Program-made: the position numbers and the translations under genes
Shown here: piece after piece, positions 1 to 10,190 of the stretch
Layout of the letters: each line of letters starts with the position of its first letter
Position numbering within the stretch: the stretch's first letter is position 1
The notes under the pieces: generated by a model
The model's input: the letters and a program-made list of their open reading frames with translations, nothing else
The model's database searches: none
What the model was told of the DNA's origin: nothing
Origin: Astropecten irregularis
Taxonomy: Eukaryota; Echinodermata; Asteroidea; Paxillosida; Astropectinidae
Length of the DNA: 64,000 nucleotides
Direction of reading: 5' to 3'
Assembly: GCA_963971285.1 (NCBI GenBank)
Contig: OZ020249.1
Location: forward strand, 10,590,256-10,654,255

Positions 1-852
1 GTTTGCGATCGTCTGACCAGATGAGGCACATGACCAACAACATCAATGGTAGTTGAGCCAGTTCATAATGAACTTTACTGCGTCTTAAGAATTGATACAG
101 CTGCTGAGAAACTTCATCACCCTCTGCTTGGAAAAAGCTTTTAATGTACTTCATAATTGCTTCATCCGAGAAACCTTTGGATTTCACATGGGTGAACCGA
201 GGGTTCAGCCCGCTCAACGTGTGGACCATGTGGGGCCGTGTTGTCACAATAAGGGTGCAATCACGGAGAATTCTCCTTCTGATGACATCGATGATATTGC
301 CAACGGTTGGCAGCTGAGAACCTAATTCATCCACACCGTCCAATATCATGAGGACATCGTGACCGTGTGTCTTCAAGTAATCTTCGAGACCTTTACGACT
401 TACCGGTATGTCTTTCGGAAGGATCTGGTCGAAAATTGCTTCAGCCAGATCGGAAGTGCTCTCAAGTTCTCGCAGATTTAGGGCGACCAACAGTCGAAAT
501 TTTGACAGTGGTGATTCAGGATCCTGTAGTGACCAGTCGTACGCCATCTTCGATGCAATGGTGGTTTTACCGCTTCCTGCTACTCCACTAAGTATGATGT
601 CCCTGACTTGTTGGTGGTCTTTACGCTGAAGCTGCAATATATCCTCATAGGAGTGTATCTCACGCTGAAGCACTGCTGCACCCTTTCTCTCGTTCTTCTC
701 GAGTGTAAGATCAACGAACATATCCTTCATCCAGCTGTAATCTGTTTTGAGCCAAGGAATTAAAGGCAGTTGACCCATTGTGTCCTTGTAGTATCGGATA
801 CACTCTTTGTGACAGACATCCAAGTTGAAGTGCTCTCCACGGCCAGCAGTTT
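1..852 (-). CDS. NLR-1, NACHT exon (partial, runs off the left edge)
   Basis: The minus strand is open from 852 to the window edge. It encodes the N-terminal 284 residues of a NACHT-LRR exon closely matching the two complete paralogs here. Visible motifs are Walker A (GVAGSGKTT), Walker B (LMILDGVDEL) and the TTRPHM sensor segment. The last residues are the LMCLIWSDD stretch of the NACHT helical region. The LRR tail would lie beyond the window. The exon start is set by the acceptor ending TCAAACAG, which joins in phase 1 to the Death exon at 1,015 across a 162-bp intron. The family are cytosolic STAND NTPases that oligomerise on activation. No stop or frameshift is seen, so the gene may be functional. 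The ATG at 886 lies inside the intron and is not the start. Confidence 0.93.
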
Positions 853-1014
853 CTGTTTGATCAAGACAATCAATCACAACATTCATTTCAAGAAAACCAA
901 CAATCGATTCCATAATTACAGTCTCAATCGACTGAGCTATTAAAAGAGCCAGTGATGATTCTGGAAGTGATGTTTATTGGGTATGTTATACATGATTTGG
1001 TTAGATACGGTTAC

Positions 1015-1288
1015 CTTTGAGAATGGACGACAGATCATTCCTGTCGGAGCTCTCCAGAGCATCACAGAGAGTGCGTATAACATCGCCATCTTTATCCTGC
1101 CGCTGCCGCCATTTCACCAGCATCTGGAAGATCACCTCCTCCGTTCTGTATTTACTATAGTCCCTCTCAATCTGATTAAGCTCAGATTGAGACGTGAAAC
1201 CCAAGAAGGTGGCCAACGTCCTCCATTCATCATCACCAATCTCTTTGGAGATACTCCTCAGTATCTTGTCATCTACTGATGATTGCAT
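1015..1288 (-). CDS. NLR-1, first coding exon (Death domain)
   Basis: Encodes about 91 residues forming a Death fold. The N terminus is MQSSVDDKILRSI, followed by the Death signature EWRTLATFLG, the acidic NQIERDY helix, then a helix with a WRQRQ core and the C-terminal DALESS segment. Death domains recruit adaptors through homotypic contacts, here expected upstream of NACHT activation. The ATG at 1,288 is preferred because it has A at -3 and aligns with the start of the NLR-3 Death exon. The donor CAAAG|GTAACC at 1,015 leaves phase 1, matching the NACHT exon acceptor. The sequence is more diverged than the NLR-2 and NLR-3 Death domains. Confidence 0.85.
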
Positions 1289-1324
1289 TGTAGGTATTAC
1301 AATTTGTACCACAATTTAGAGCTA

Positions 1325-1735
1325 CCACAACATTGGCGATATGCCTCGCATTGAAACGGGACGTTGCTTTATCTGTTGGGGAAAAACGGAGAAAACAAAA
1401 GGTCAGTCATGTTATTTATATGGCTATTACCTGGAGCAAATCAAGGTCAAATATTTGTATATTATTTTCCCTCTTTTACCGGCCCTCGGCCTCGAGAATA
1501 AAAGATTGAAAGAAACCAAAAAAGGTTGTTTTTAAATATAATTCACTTATCTTATAAATGATTTATAATACAATATTATCATAATTCATGGACAAGGAAC
1601 GAAAGTAACCTTCCCTGGATTTGAAATCGCATACATAACAAAAGAGAGTTGAGGAGATGCAGTTGAACGAAAGAAGGCAAGTAAACAACAATGGAAAGTT
1701 TGTTGAACAATTAACGGTACGTGATAAATCTATGG
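1325..1735 (-). promoter_or_regulatory. Conserved 5' flank of NLR-1 (putative promoter)
   Basis: Two blocks upstream of the NLR-1 ATG are also found upstream of NLR-3 (39,875-40,115) in the same order. The proximal block (about 1,331-1,420) contains an inverted CCAAT motif (plus strand cattggcgat) and an AGATAA GATA-type motif. The distal block (about 1,618-1,735) contains the shared words gagttgaggagatgc and aacggtacgtg. Conservation amid otherwise unrelated sequence suggests a promoter. It could also simply mark the extent of the ancestral duplication. NLR-2 lacks both blocks. Confidence 0.4.
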
Positions 1736-1755
1736 TGTCCTAAGCCTGCCATTGG

Positions 1756-1903
1756 GCATCTCGCATCTCACATCTCGCATTACGAATCTCGCGTTACGTT
1801 TTCAATCTCGCATCTCCTGTCTCGCATGTCGCATGTCGCATATCGTATCTCGTATCTCGTATCTTGCATCTTGCATCTCGCATCTCCCCTCTCCCCTCTC
1901 CCC

Positions 1904-1991
<88 letters not shown>

Positions 1992-1992
1992 A
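1756..1992. repeat. 7-bp microsatellite (ATCTCGC)n
   Basis: About 230 bp of heptamer repeats, imperfect at the left (variants with gcatgtc and gtatctc, plus a CCCTCTC run near 1,885) and nearly perfect from about 1,905 to 1,985. Because 7 is not a multiple of 3, all frames stay open, which explains four overlapping repetitive ORFs here. None is a gene. Confidence 0.95.
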
Positions 1993-1999
1993 ATGTCTC

Positions 2000-3480
2000 A
2001 TCTATCACCTCATGTCTCGTATTTAAACTTATAATTTGATGCGTGTATTTACATTCACTTCCAGTATTGTTGTACTATAGAGTTTCTTTTGCAACGTCAC
2101 AGCCCGAGACTATTGCGAGCCATCTATATAATTATAAGCCAAGCAAAACCATCTAACCACAATGGGAGACTTTTGGAGAGGGCTGTCGTAGAGGGCAGCA
2201 AACCTACCAGGCTCCTTAAAACTTTTTTACACGCTGTAAGTACGGCGGTTGTCCAAAAACTCACCGGAAGACGCAGGAAAATACTGTGAACATTAAATTC
2301 AGGCCATTTACAATTAAGCCGCCCACCACGATTTCAATGCCCGAAAACACAAAGTTAGGTGAAATTCTGATGATTGGCGAGGAATAATGTGATAGGCTTC
2401 GCTTGCAAAGTAAAAACTCTGTGCACAAAACTGAATGCTGTTTGCCGTGGGCCACCGTGATCATTTCTAATTCGCCCTTTTAGTGGCCAATCTCCACAAA
2501 TTCTGCATTTGTTTGTTCTTGGGGAACTCATGTCCTCCCCTGTCATCACAACCGGACACTGCACAGTATTTACCAGGCATTTTCATTGCGATTATTTACG
2601 CCTGTTGTGTTTACGATGAACATTCGTAAACAAAAGCAATGACAACAAAATCAAGACACTTTTCCCGAGCCTGGTGACGCGCGCCCTCTTGTGATTAACA
2701 ATGGTTTGTCAAAAGTCTCCCATATAGTGTACACAGCGTTTCATAAATATTCAAAGGTATTGCTGAATGTAATGAACACAACACAAACAATGGTGGTATG
2801 TATTTCATACAGCTATATGGAAAACTTGCTAAAATGTTGAATATGGTCACATATTCTGTCAAGGAAATAAATATTTGGCAACATTTGGTCGCCCCTACCA
2901 ACCACCAGGAGTTGTTTGTAAACAAAGGAAAGTTCTATATACAGATATTTTTAGAGTGTGTTTTATCGGGTCATGCATGACCGCGTGCCGTATATATGTA
3001 ACTACATGTATTTTACAGTTAGCCATTGTATTTAACTGAGGAATATGTTTTAGATATGATACACTATAAGAAGGAGTATCCATGGGCTTCCCTATGATAC
3101 CAACATTATGTTTATATCTTATTCCGTCCCAAAGTTATGACCCGATATAAAGAAATCCGCTATATGCTCAGGCTCACAAAAATTGTTTTCGAGAAAAACG
3201 GCTTCAAAGATTTACAACCATTGTTTGAGTGCGTAAATATAAATGGATCACAACAGCCACACTACTAAGAGTGTGTGACTGTGAAAGTTTGTTTCCCTTT
3301 CAAAATCATGAGTTTAATTTGACTTTCATGCATTTGTTGCCCAAAATGAATGATTTTCCACGGTTTCAATTGTCATGCAATTTTAAAAGAGGCCTACATC
3401 AAATTTAAAAGCAGCGACCATTAATCTCGTTTAGCATTTATTTGTAGTTGCGATAATCGTAACCTTTGGTCCGACATGGT
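2000..3480. other. No recognisable feature
   Basis: AT-rich intergenic sequence between the NLR-1 5' flank and the next repeats. I see only short ORFs without domain-like sequence, and no clear inverted ends or RNA gene. Confidence 0.5.
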
Positions 3481-3487
3481 GACTTGG

Positions 3488-3537
3488 ACCTAAGCATTAG
3501 GTCCCTAAGCCTTAGGTCCCTAAGCCTTAGGTCCAAT
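3488..3537. repeat. Short palindromic tandem repeat (cctaagccttaggt)
   Basis: Three head-to-tail copies of a 15-bp word (gacctaagcattag, ccctaagccttag, ccctaagccttag). Each is nearly self-complementary around AAGCTT/AAGGCTTA-like centres, so the stretch can form several small hairpins. Confidence 0.7.
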
Positions 3538-3604
3538 TCACTATGTCAGCGTGGAGAAATGTGTGGTGCTGCAAATTCAACATAATAGGACACTTATCTG
3601 AACT

Positions 3605-3991
3605 CTATAAGATCTTGAAGGTATAGTGGCAGGTAACACCAATTATTAGTTCAAAGGAAAGAGCAAAATTGGTAGACTTGGAGCCTTCTTTCGCTGACAT
3701 TGATCGCCTCTTATACATACCTCTGATCTTGGACTTGGCCAGAGAGGCTGAGGTACCGGAGAAGGGTCTCAGGGCCTCGGTGTCCCAGGAGAACACGGAG
3801 ACATGACCGGACAGAGGAAGTCATCAAAGACTAAGTACTCTTCATCGTTTGCTGTAGTGAGCTTCACATCCTGTGCAACGAAATTAACATCAGTAGGGAA
3901 TACAAGTTTTTGGCAGTCGGATTTGCTGTGGTCTGCCGTGTTTACGAATGAAAATAGAGCAAGCAATGGGATAATCATGAAGGATTGATGT
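3605..3991 (-). pseudogene. Possible first exon of a secreted protein, with a frame change
   Basis: On the minus strand an ATG near 3,978 opens a signal-peptide-like N terminus (MIIPLLALFSFVNTA) followed by a Cys-containing acidic stretch (TTANDEEYLVFDDFLCPV). That frame ends after a Pro-rich tail near 3,769. The neighbouring frame continues as VFSWDTEALRPFSG through KSKIRG and then meets a strong donor-like site, AGAG|GTATGT, near 3,718. The two halves would read as one exon if one frameshift or an unseen splice lay near 3,800. I do not recognise the family. It could be a pseudogene, an assembly error, or chance. Confidence 0.3.
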
Positions 3992-4066
3992 AAATAATGA
4001 AAAGACAAAGAATACAAACATCAATAATGATGTTTACCCAAACCATGGAGGAAACAGACCCCAGCT

Positions 4067-4250
4067 AGCTCGGTGGCCTAGCAGGTAAGGCATCTTGCAC
4101 TAGTAAGCAGGCGGTCGTGGGTTCGAATCCCACCTGAGCAAGCATGTGATTTTTTCTCACGTGCTCTCACAAGCACTGAGTATACAGTGCTCATCCACCT
4201 TTAATATGGTGTGGCTCCCACAAATTACACTTGGTTGTACTATCATACTT
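4067..4250 (+). repeat. tRNA-derived SINE-like element
   Basis: Positions 4,067-4,140 look like a tRNA. Box A is TGGCCTAGCAGG and box B is a perfect GGTTCGAATCC. There is a 5-bp T-stem (GTGGG/CCCAC) and a six-pair acceptor stem (GCTCGG/CTGAGC). The anticodon loop has eight bases and no U33, so it is not a working tRNA. A T6 run follows at about 4,149, then a non-tRNA tail with an inverted word around cacgtgctctcacaagcac. A SINE is the best reading. Confidence 0.6.
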
Positions 4251-4607
4251 TTGTAATATACCGAAACAGAAATCTTCACAGATTTACATTTAGCCTAACT
4301 TACAGGGTATACAAATGGTGATGGTATAAACATATCGTTGAATTGTTTCTGCGTGAAATGTTTTATTTATCAAGAAAAGAGTAAAACCAATGACCAAAAA
4401 CTATTTTGACTCATAAAAGATCAAAAATAACGGTGAAAATCTTTTTTTTTCATACGGTGGTCGTTTTTCACTGTTTTCTGAAAAAAAAAGTGGGCATCGT
4501 ATGGGACTGGGAATTTTACAGATGACTGTTTCTGTATCCTCCTTGATATTTTTGCTCGTGAAACTGCATTTCTGAGACCAAAACCAAAGTATGATATTAC
4601 CTTAAAC
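4228..4607 (-). mobile_element. TTAA-flanked MITE family, copy at 4.2 kb
   Basis: A non-autonomous DNA element with ends like ACTATCATACTTTTG... and ...CCAAAGTATGATATTACCTT. It matches the intact copy at 42,502-42,866 throughout, including the conserved internal words accgaaacagaaat, gatggtat and ttcacagatgactgt. It has no coding capacity. Confidence 0.7.
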
Positions 4608-4859
4608 ATTCAAGGTATAGATTGTTTGGATTTTAAATCTTTTGCCAATGCAATTAACGACCAGTTAGCTAGTATCTCCAAACCCAGGCTCCAATTAATT
4701 TAGATAACCTGCAAGCTTACTTACCCACACCGGGAGTTGTTCTTTTTATTCTAACTCTGTTCTTCATGAACAAAGGTCGTTTTTAATGCATGAATATGTC
4801 AATTTAAATATGTACCCACGAATGCTCCATGGATTAAAACATCACAATCTACACAAAAC

Positions 4860-5520
4860 GACGATGGGGATGTACTATACTTTTTGATAAAAATTCCCAA
4901 AAAAACTACGACTCTCACGCGTTTTATTTTTTTTCATGTTTTTCATAAAAATGAATAGATGACATAAAAACAAAAAAATGGAAACCAGATAGTTATGGAA
5001 ACCAAAAGTATATTCAAAGTACACAGATACTCACAGGATTTGATCATAATTATGAGGCGATGTAACAAAGTCCTGAGTCAGATGTGTACGATCTCATCAG
5101 CAGTCCATCCCCTGCCTTATCTATTTCACTACCGAACTGCAAAATCAATGCATATGTACTTCCAATTAGTTAAACGTACAAAAAGACCTGTTGCAACGGC
5201 ATATGTAATTCAAGCAAGGTTTTGAGGAAATACACACTTATTCACTGCGTACGATTCTTTGTGTTCAGCTGTCAACGGTATGATTCTGTATGGATGCCTA
5301 CGTGCACACAGCGCAATCAAAACATTCGGGTTGTTTTGTACCTTTTATTTCCAGCAAGTGATGCATGTACAATATATAGGCAGGGTGAAGAGGTCTATCC
5401 TAAATGCTCACGTGACGACGCACTTCAATAAAAAAGAAGAAAGGCCATAGGTCAGTTTTTTTCTGCAACGGGTACGTAAGCCTACACGTTAAACCATCCT
5501 CAGTGTATGCTTTTTATGCA
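4860..5520 (-). repeat. Dispersed module with a conserved donor-like site
   Basis: A diverged copy of a module also found at 8.9, 13.2-14.2, 27.8-28.8, 43.0, 46.1, 50.4 and 54.6 kb. On the minus strand it carries a TCACGTGA E-box (about 5,408-5,415), then about 370 bp further on a donor-like AATCCT|GTGAGTATC (about 5,033). The same two landmarks recur in the better copies, so it may be a duplicated promoter plus first exon. No protein is evident. Confidence 0.45.
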
Positions 5521-6232
5521 CACGTTAAGGGAGAAATTTCCCCATTTTTAACGAAAGAAAATCTGATTCAATGAATGAATCAAGTAATCATTAATCGACC
5601 GAACCGTACAGTCGAACCATCCACGTACCAACCATCCAAATTGGACCGTCTCTCGTTCACTTAAAAAATGGAAAACTTTCCTGAATAATTTACTCGTAGG
5701 CCCAACCGCCACAACGCGTCTGTCCAATTCTTGGTTGAAATTCAGATGAAACAATTTATTTCAAAACGGCAGATATATTTTTAAAACAAGGAAAGTCCGT
5801 TTCCTTCAAAATCATGAGGTTTAAGACTTTCATGCAGCCTGAGCATATATATTTTAATATAGCAGACATAAACAATAATTGGACTGAAATGTTGTCTCTG
5901 ATCAACAACGAATTATTCCCACTGTGGCCCTGCATTCAATTCAAAATCCACGACCATTTAATATTTATCTAGCATTTTTTTTATGCCTTGTAGACTCTTG
6001 TGGGATTTTCAGAAAACGATTGTAAAACGATCAAGGAACATTATTAGGTTCAAGTTGGGAACCAGACATCCGCATATGATTCAGCAATGCTGAGTAAAAT
6101 CAACCCGTACACCGGCAGGCCAGAGCATTTTGATCAAACGAATGAGGTACCAATATCTGAACACAATTATGGTGTAATGTATCATACATAGATTGTCTGC
6201 CGGAAACCCCCTGCTGCATGTGCCCCTGGGGG

Positions 6233-6560
6233 CCTCTTAAAGGTAATATCATACTTTGGTTGTTATCAAAGAAATACAGATTCATGGGCAAAAATATCAA
6301 GATTTTTGAGAAAACAGTGAAAAACAGCCACAGAATTTCTTCAATCTTTTCTCTTTTATTTTTGATCTTTTAAAAGATGGAAACGATTTTCGGTCGTTGT
6401 TTTACTAATTCCTGGATAAATACACAATTTCAGGCGGAAAAATGTTAACGGTATGTTTCTACCAGCACCATCTCCATACCCTGTAAGTTATACGTAAATC
6501 TTTTAACATTTCTGTTTTGGTTTCTTACCAAAGTCTGATACTATCTTTAAAGACCCCAAA
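6233..6560 (+). mobile_element. TTAA-flanked MITE family, copy at 6.2 kb
   Basis: Left end ttaaAGGTAATATCATACTTTGG and right end CCAAAGTCTGATACTATCTttaa, with the family's central gatcttttaaaagat palindrome near 6,365. Diverged but complete. Confidence 0.8.
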
Positions 6561-6879
6561 ATTTACATTTGATCAAACGAACGAGGTACCACTTGAAACC
6601 AATTTCAAATGAACAGGTACAACACACAAAGTATGGAATGCCCCATGCCAGACAAATTATCTGCTGCAAAAGGCCCGCCAGACACCCTCAAATATGACCT
6701 CTACCCATTTCAGACTTTTGTGTACAAAAAGTCAGGAGATTATCAGATTTCAGACTTGTTATGCTCCCTGTCAACTTCTTTTAGATATTTTATCATTGGT
6801 CAATCTCATTCCTGTCTTTAGTTATATCATCAAAACATCAAAAGAAGGATAAATAGTTTTACTTAATCAAGTTTAGCTT

Positions 6880-7140
6880 GTAATAGAAGAAATTGAAGAA
6901 AATAATGGTAATTTAAAGTCAATTATAATAATTGAAAAATCGACTGAATCGGGATTCGAACCAGCGACCTTCTGAATACCATACATGCGCTCTACCAGCT
7001 GAGCTATCCAGCCCCACGTTGGTGGTGTCCCCGTTTGGCAGTCAGAAGCCATGAAACCACACACATACTGTTTGTCCAAGGATCATTTTATTGATACGCG
7101 CAGCATACCGATTTTTCTTTGTTCACTTTTCAATAACTTT
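6880..7140 (-). repeat. tRNA-derived SINE with complete tRNA-like head
   Basis: Minus-strand 6,942-7,013 is tRNA-like. The 7-bp acceptor stem (GGCTGGA/TTCAGTC) pairs with two wobbles, the D-arm is GCTC/GAGC, and box B is GGTTCGAATCC. The anticodon stem and T-stem do not pair well, so it is a pseudo-tRNA. The same head with the flanking word tttggcagtcagaagcc recurs in the array at 44.6, 48.9 and 53.1 kb, and the flank ttgttcacttttcaat recurs at 59.75 kb. This defines a dispersed SINE family. Confidence 0.6.
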
Positions 7141-7149
7141 AAATTCAGT

Positions 7150-8395
7150 GAGTTTTCATTTTGGTTATTTGGTAATTCAATTATAATTATGTAAATTAAA
7201 GAGTGCAAACTTCAAATTATTGCTTTTATTTATACTACTACCTACCAACTGTAACCACCAAATGCTCCTCACAGATTCATATTATCAGAAATCCCAATAG
7301 TCAACTGCCTACACTAGAATAAGGAAGTCAGTATATTTTGCCATTTATAGTTCGATGGATGCGGAGTAACGGTGTCCTCTCATACATGTAGGCCTAATTT
7401 GTTATCCATTTGAATTATCTTTCAGTCATTCTTTTATAGGGAGAAGAGAGGAAAGACGTTTGGCCTACACACTGTGTTTTCTGCTGTTCAATCTTTACAA
7501 AAGTCACACTTTATACATAAATATCCGACATTTTATTCTTGCAATTACAAATTATGTTATTATACTCGTACTTTATTTACACCAATTCACTTTTTTAGCA
7601 AGCGTTTATCGAAAGACATGTTAGTTCGGAATAAAAGAAATTCGTTCGGCCTAGACATTTTTCTTTCTAAGAAATTTTAATAATTACACTTGGAAAATAT
7701 TTCGTTTCGAAACATTATTATGGAAATTGACTTTAAACAAGAACTCACTTGTCGTGGTCATTTTTGGACAACTAAATTATTCATCAGTGAATATGTTTTA
7801 TTGTTCTGCACAATTTTGCATTCTTACATAATTGTTGCTGTTCCCGCAAATCCTGTTTAAAAGCTCCAAATCGAATCAGAAAGAAATCTCGAACCAGTTT
7901 TTAATTTAGCATGAGAATTTTTTTCACCGTTGCCAGTGATAATAATTAGGCAGCACGTGGCAACGAGCTTTCTTCAGTGCTACAAACCAAAAGAAGTCTT
8001 TAAATGTAACTAACATTGTTTTCTACATAAAGAATGCCGCTTAGCGAATGTGGGTCGAGTTTTGTGCTACGTCCGGAAGGGTCCAATCAGAGCCATGCAT
8101 TTTAATTACGTGTGACCCTGGCTGTGAACACGGTGCTTTCTCTTCGCACAAGACTTCAATGGGTTGTTATGGAAGAGCAGAGTTTATGATGATGATGTCA
8201 TTGCTATTAATAGGGCATTGCTCTTTCCAATGTTACCATTGCCACACCCAGAATAAAAACAGATCAGCATGAATAAATGTGAAAAACGCCAGATTTCGAG
8301 GAATTTTCCTTCGTTTTCGTAAAACATGACAGAAACAAGCATAAGACATGGTCTACACAACCTCTGTCTTACCAATTTCCCTTAGATTTCTTTGT
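7150..8395. other. No gene; old diverged repeat at the right
   Basis: AT-rich sequence with no convincing ORF. About 8,040-8,230 resembles 12,620-13,040 and 27,430-27,720 (shared words gtgtgaccctggc and gatgatgtcattgctatta), so it is an old dispersed repeat. Confidence 0.5.
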
Positions 8396-8408
8396 GTTAA
8401 TAATTATC

Positions 8409-8768
8409 AAAGGTACAATACATGATTGGTAACATACCCAAACAGAAAAGTTCACAGTTTGACGTATAAATTTCAAGGTATGAAGATGGTGCTGGCAGAA
8501 ACATACCGTTAAATATTACCGCATAAAACGCTGTATTTATCCAGAAATTAGTCAAAGACCGAAAAATGTTTTGACCTTGTTCCGAGATCGAAACCATTTT
8601 TTTATGTTGTATAAGAAAAAAAACCCCGGGTTTTCGCTATTTTCTGGTGAATCAGATGTCCGATTGAGCTCAAATTTCAACAGGTTTCATGTACATGTAC
8701 ATATTGGATCAGACAAAGTGTGTGTTGTTGTTCTGTGACCTTTACCTATCATGTACTGTACCTTTAAC
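8409..8768. mobile_element. Second MITE family (AAAGGTACAATACATGATTGGTAA ends)
   Basis: About 360 bp with inverted ends: left AAAGGTACAATACATGATTG, right CTATCATGTACTGTACCTTT, flanked by TTAA on the right. It resembles the TTAA family over its left interior (words like cccaaacagaaaa) but has a different right half. A related copy lies at 41,445-42,268. Confidence 0.6.
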
Positions 8769-8984
8769 ACAGTGATTTCTTGATACCTTTCCAATACAAA
8801 AAATCTAAAATTCTAAAAGAAAAATATATATTTTTAATGAATAAGATGTAAATGTAATGTAACTACAATTCGAAATATGCACGGGGTTTTAGGACAGTGA
8901 GGGGAAACAAAAGTAAAATCAATACTCACAAGGTTTGCTCATGTGAGGCGATCTAGTATAAAGAGACGGGCCAGGAACAATTCA

Positions 8985-9400
8985 TTTCAATTTCATTTCA
9001 TTTCAAGAACGTTTATTTCCATTTCCATTAACATAATACATACCTATACAAATAAATAATGATTAAGTAAGGAAATGGGGGCTCAAATCATTTCGATGAA
9101 TAAAAAGAAACCAATGACACTGAACTGATGTTTCTGAAGTTCGATGTACTCGGAAATACAATCAAATTGTTTTTGTAGACTTCTACAGTTCAGATGGAAA
9201 CATGAAAAATTCTGTAGACAGTTCACATCACCAAAGTGATTGTTAAATTGGTCACTCAGTAAGTAGTCATATGAAATATGATGACTACGATCATTGAAAA
9301 AATTGTTATCAGGGTCAAGATCAGATGTACCTGCAAAATTTCCATTAAAAACAGGGGTTGAAAACGAGTCGGTGTAATCTGTCCACATTAATATTAACAT
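8985..9400 (-). mobile_element. Non-LTR retrotransposon fragment (endonuclease start plus tail)
   Basis: The minus-strand ORF 9,083-9,400 ends with FSCFHLNCRSLQKQFDCI and HQFSVIGFF. This is the typical opening of an APE-type endonuclease in LINE ORF2 (N-x-RSL-x-K, then FSVIG). The catalytic body and reverse transcriptase are missing: the frame ends and is followed by a tail-like, T/A-rich sequence (tttcatttcatttcaag) near 9,000. A LINE with a large internal deletion is the likely explanation. Confidence 0.55.
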
Positions 9401-9409
9401 TGGTTTGAA

Positions 9410-10190
9410 ATTCGAAAAGAGCCAGACGGCGTGAAAACCAAAATTCGACGTGAAAATTCTTTTTTTATATTTCGGCCTGAACTAAAATCTCAATTGAACT
9501 TCAAGTGGCATATTATAAAGTTCTTGGAGAAGGTGGGTGGGCGGGTGGTGGTGGGGGTTGGGGTCAACTAACACAAGTTCCGCTTGCTTTTCTCAACCTG
9601 GACCCGCCATCGGTGATGATGGGTTTGTGATGCCCCTTTTCCATCTACCAACCTTCCACCTTTTGACCTTGACCATACTACCCCATCCCCTCCTTTCCAA
9701 CACTATTTCTCCAACCCCATCATTCACTTTACGTACTTTCCTTACCTTTTTTGCTTTTCCCCTAGTCTTCATCCCCTCACCTTCCCCTCTTTAACGAATC
9801 ACCCCAACGCAATCCCTACCCACCCCACTCCACCCCACCGGCCCACCCCACCGCCTAATTACTATGCCTCTTGAGTTCTTTTGAGCTTGGTTACGCTGAT
9901 CTTCTTAAGCTCCTAAGAGAGCAGACCGATCCGGTCTTTCCAATTTTCTGCGCTATCATTGAGGTAAAAAATAATAGTAAACCAAGTTTACTCCCTATAT
10001 GTGGCCAGACCATTGGGTCCGTTCTCCTGACCTGTGCAACACAGCTACATGTATGATTTGCTCTTCCCTCTACACACATTCCCTCCCATTTTTCTTTACG
10101 AATTTTGTTCTGTCACGACGATTTTGTTTCATGCCGAATTTCCATTTTCACGCCGTTTTGGTTTTCCTTCCGGGTCCAGGGCCCTTTTGC
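9410..10190. repeat. Repeat with CGGCGTGAAAA ends; also at 26.5-26.95 kb
   Basis: Positions 9,480-9,800 match 26,630-26,950 almost base for base, including a GGTGGTGGGGG tract and a C-rich stretch. The left edge carries gacggcgtgaaaaccaaaa and the right edge (about 10,140-10,165) its complement (cattttcacgccgttttgg), suggesting a TIR element. The C-rich ORFs inside are repeat artefacts. Confidence 0.5.

Noticed and set aside
1721..2039. Four overlapping repetitive ORFs (SHLASRI and RCEMRDA repeats)
   Set aside because: A by-product of the heptamer microsatellite, open on both strands with no flanking gene structure.
4068..4140. Functional tRNA gene
   Set aside because: Box A, box B and a T run are present, but the anticodon loop has eight bases without U33 and the D/acceptor geometry is off. 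It fits a SINE head.
6942..7013. Functional tRNA gene on the minus strand
   Set aside because: The acceptor stem pairs but the anticodon and T stems do not, and the sequence recurs as part of a dispersed repeat.
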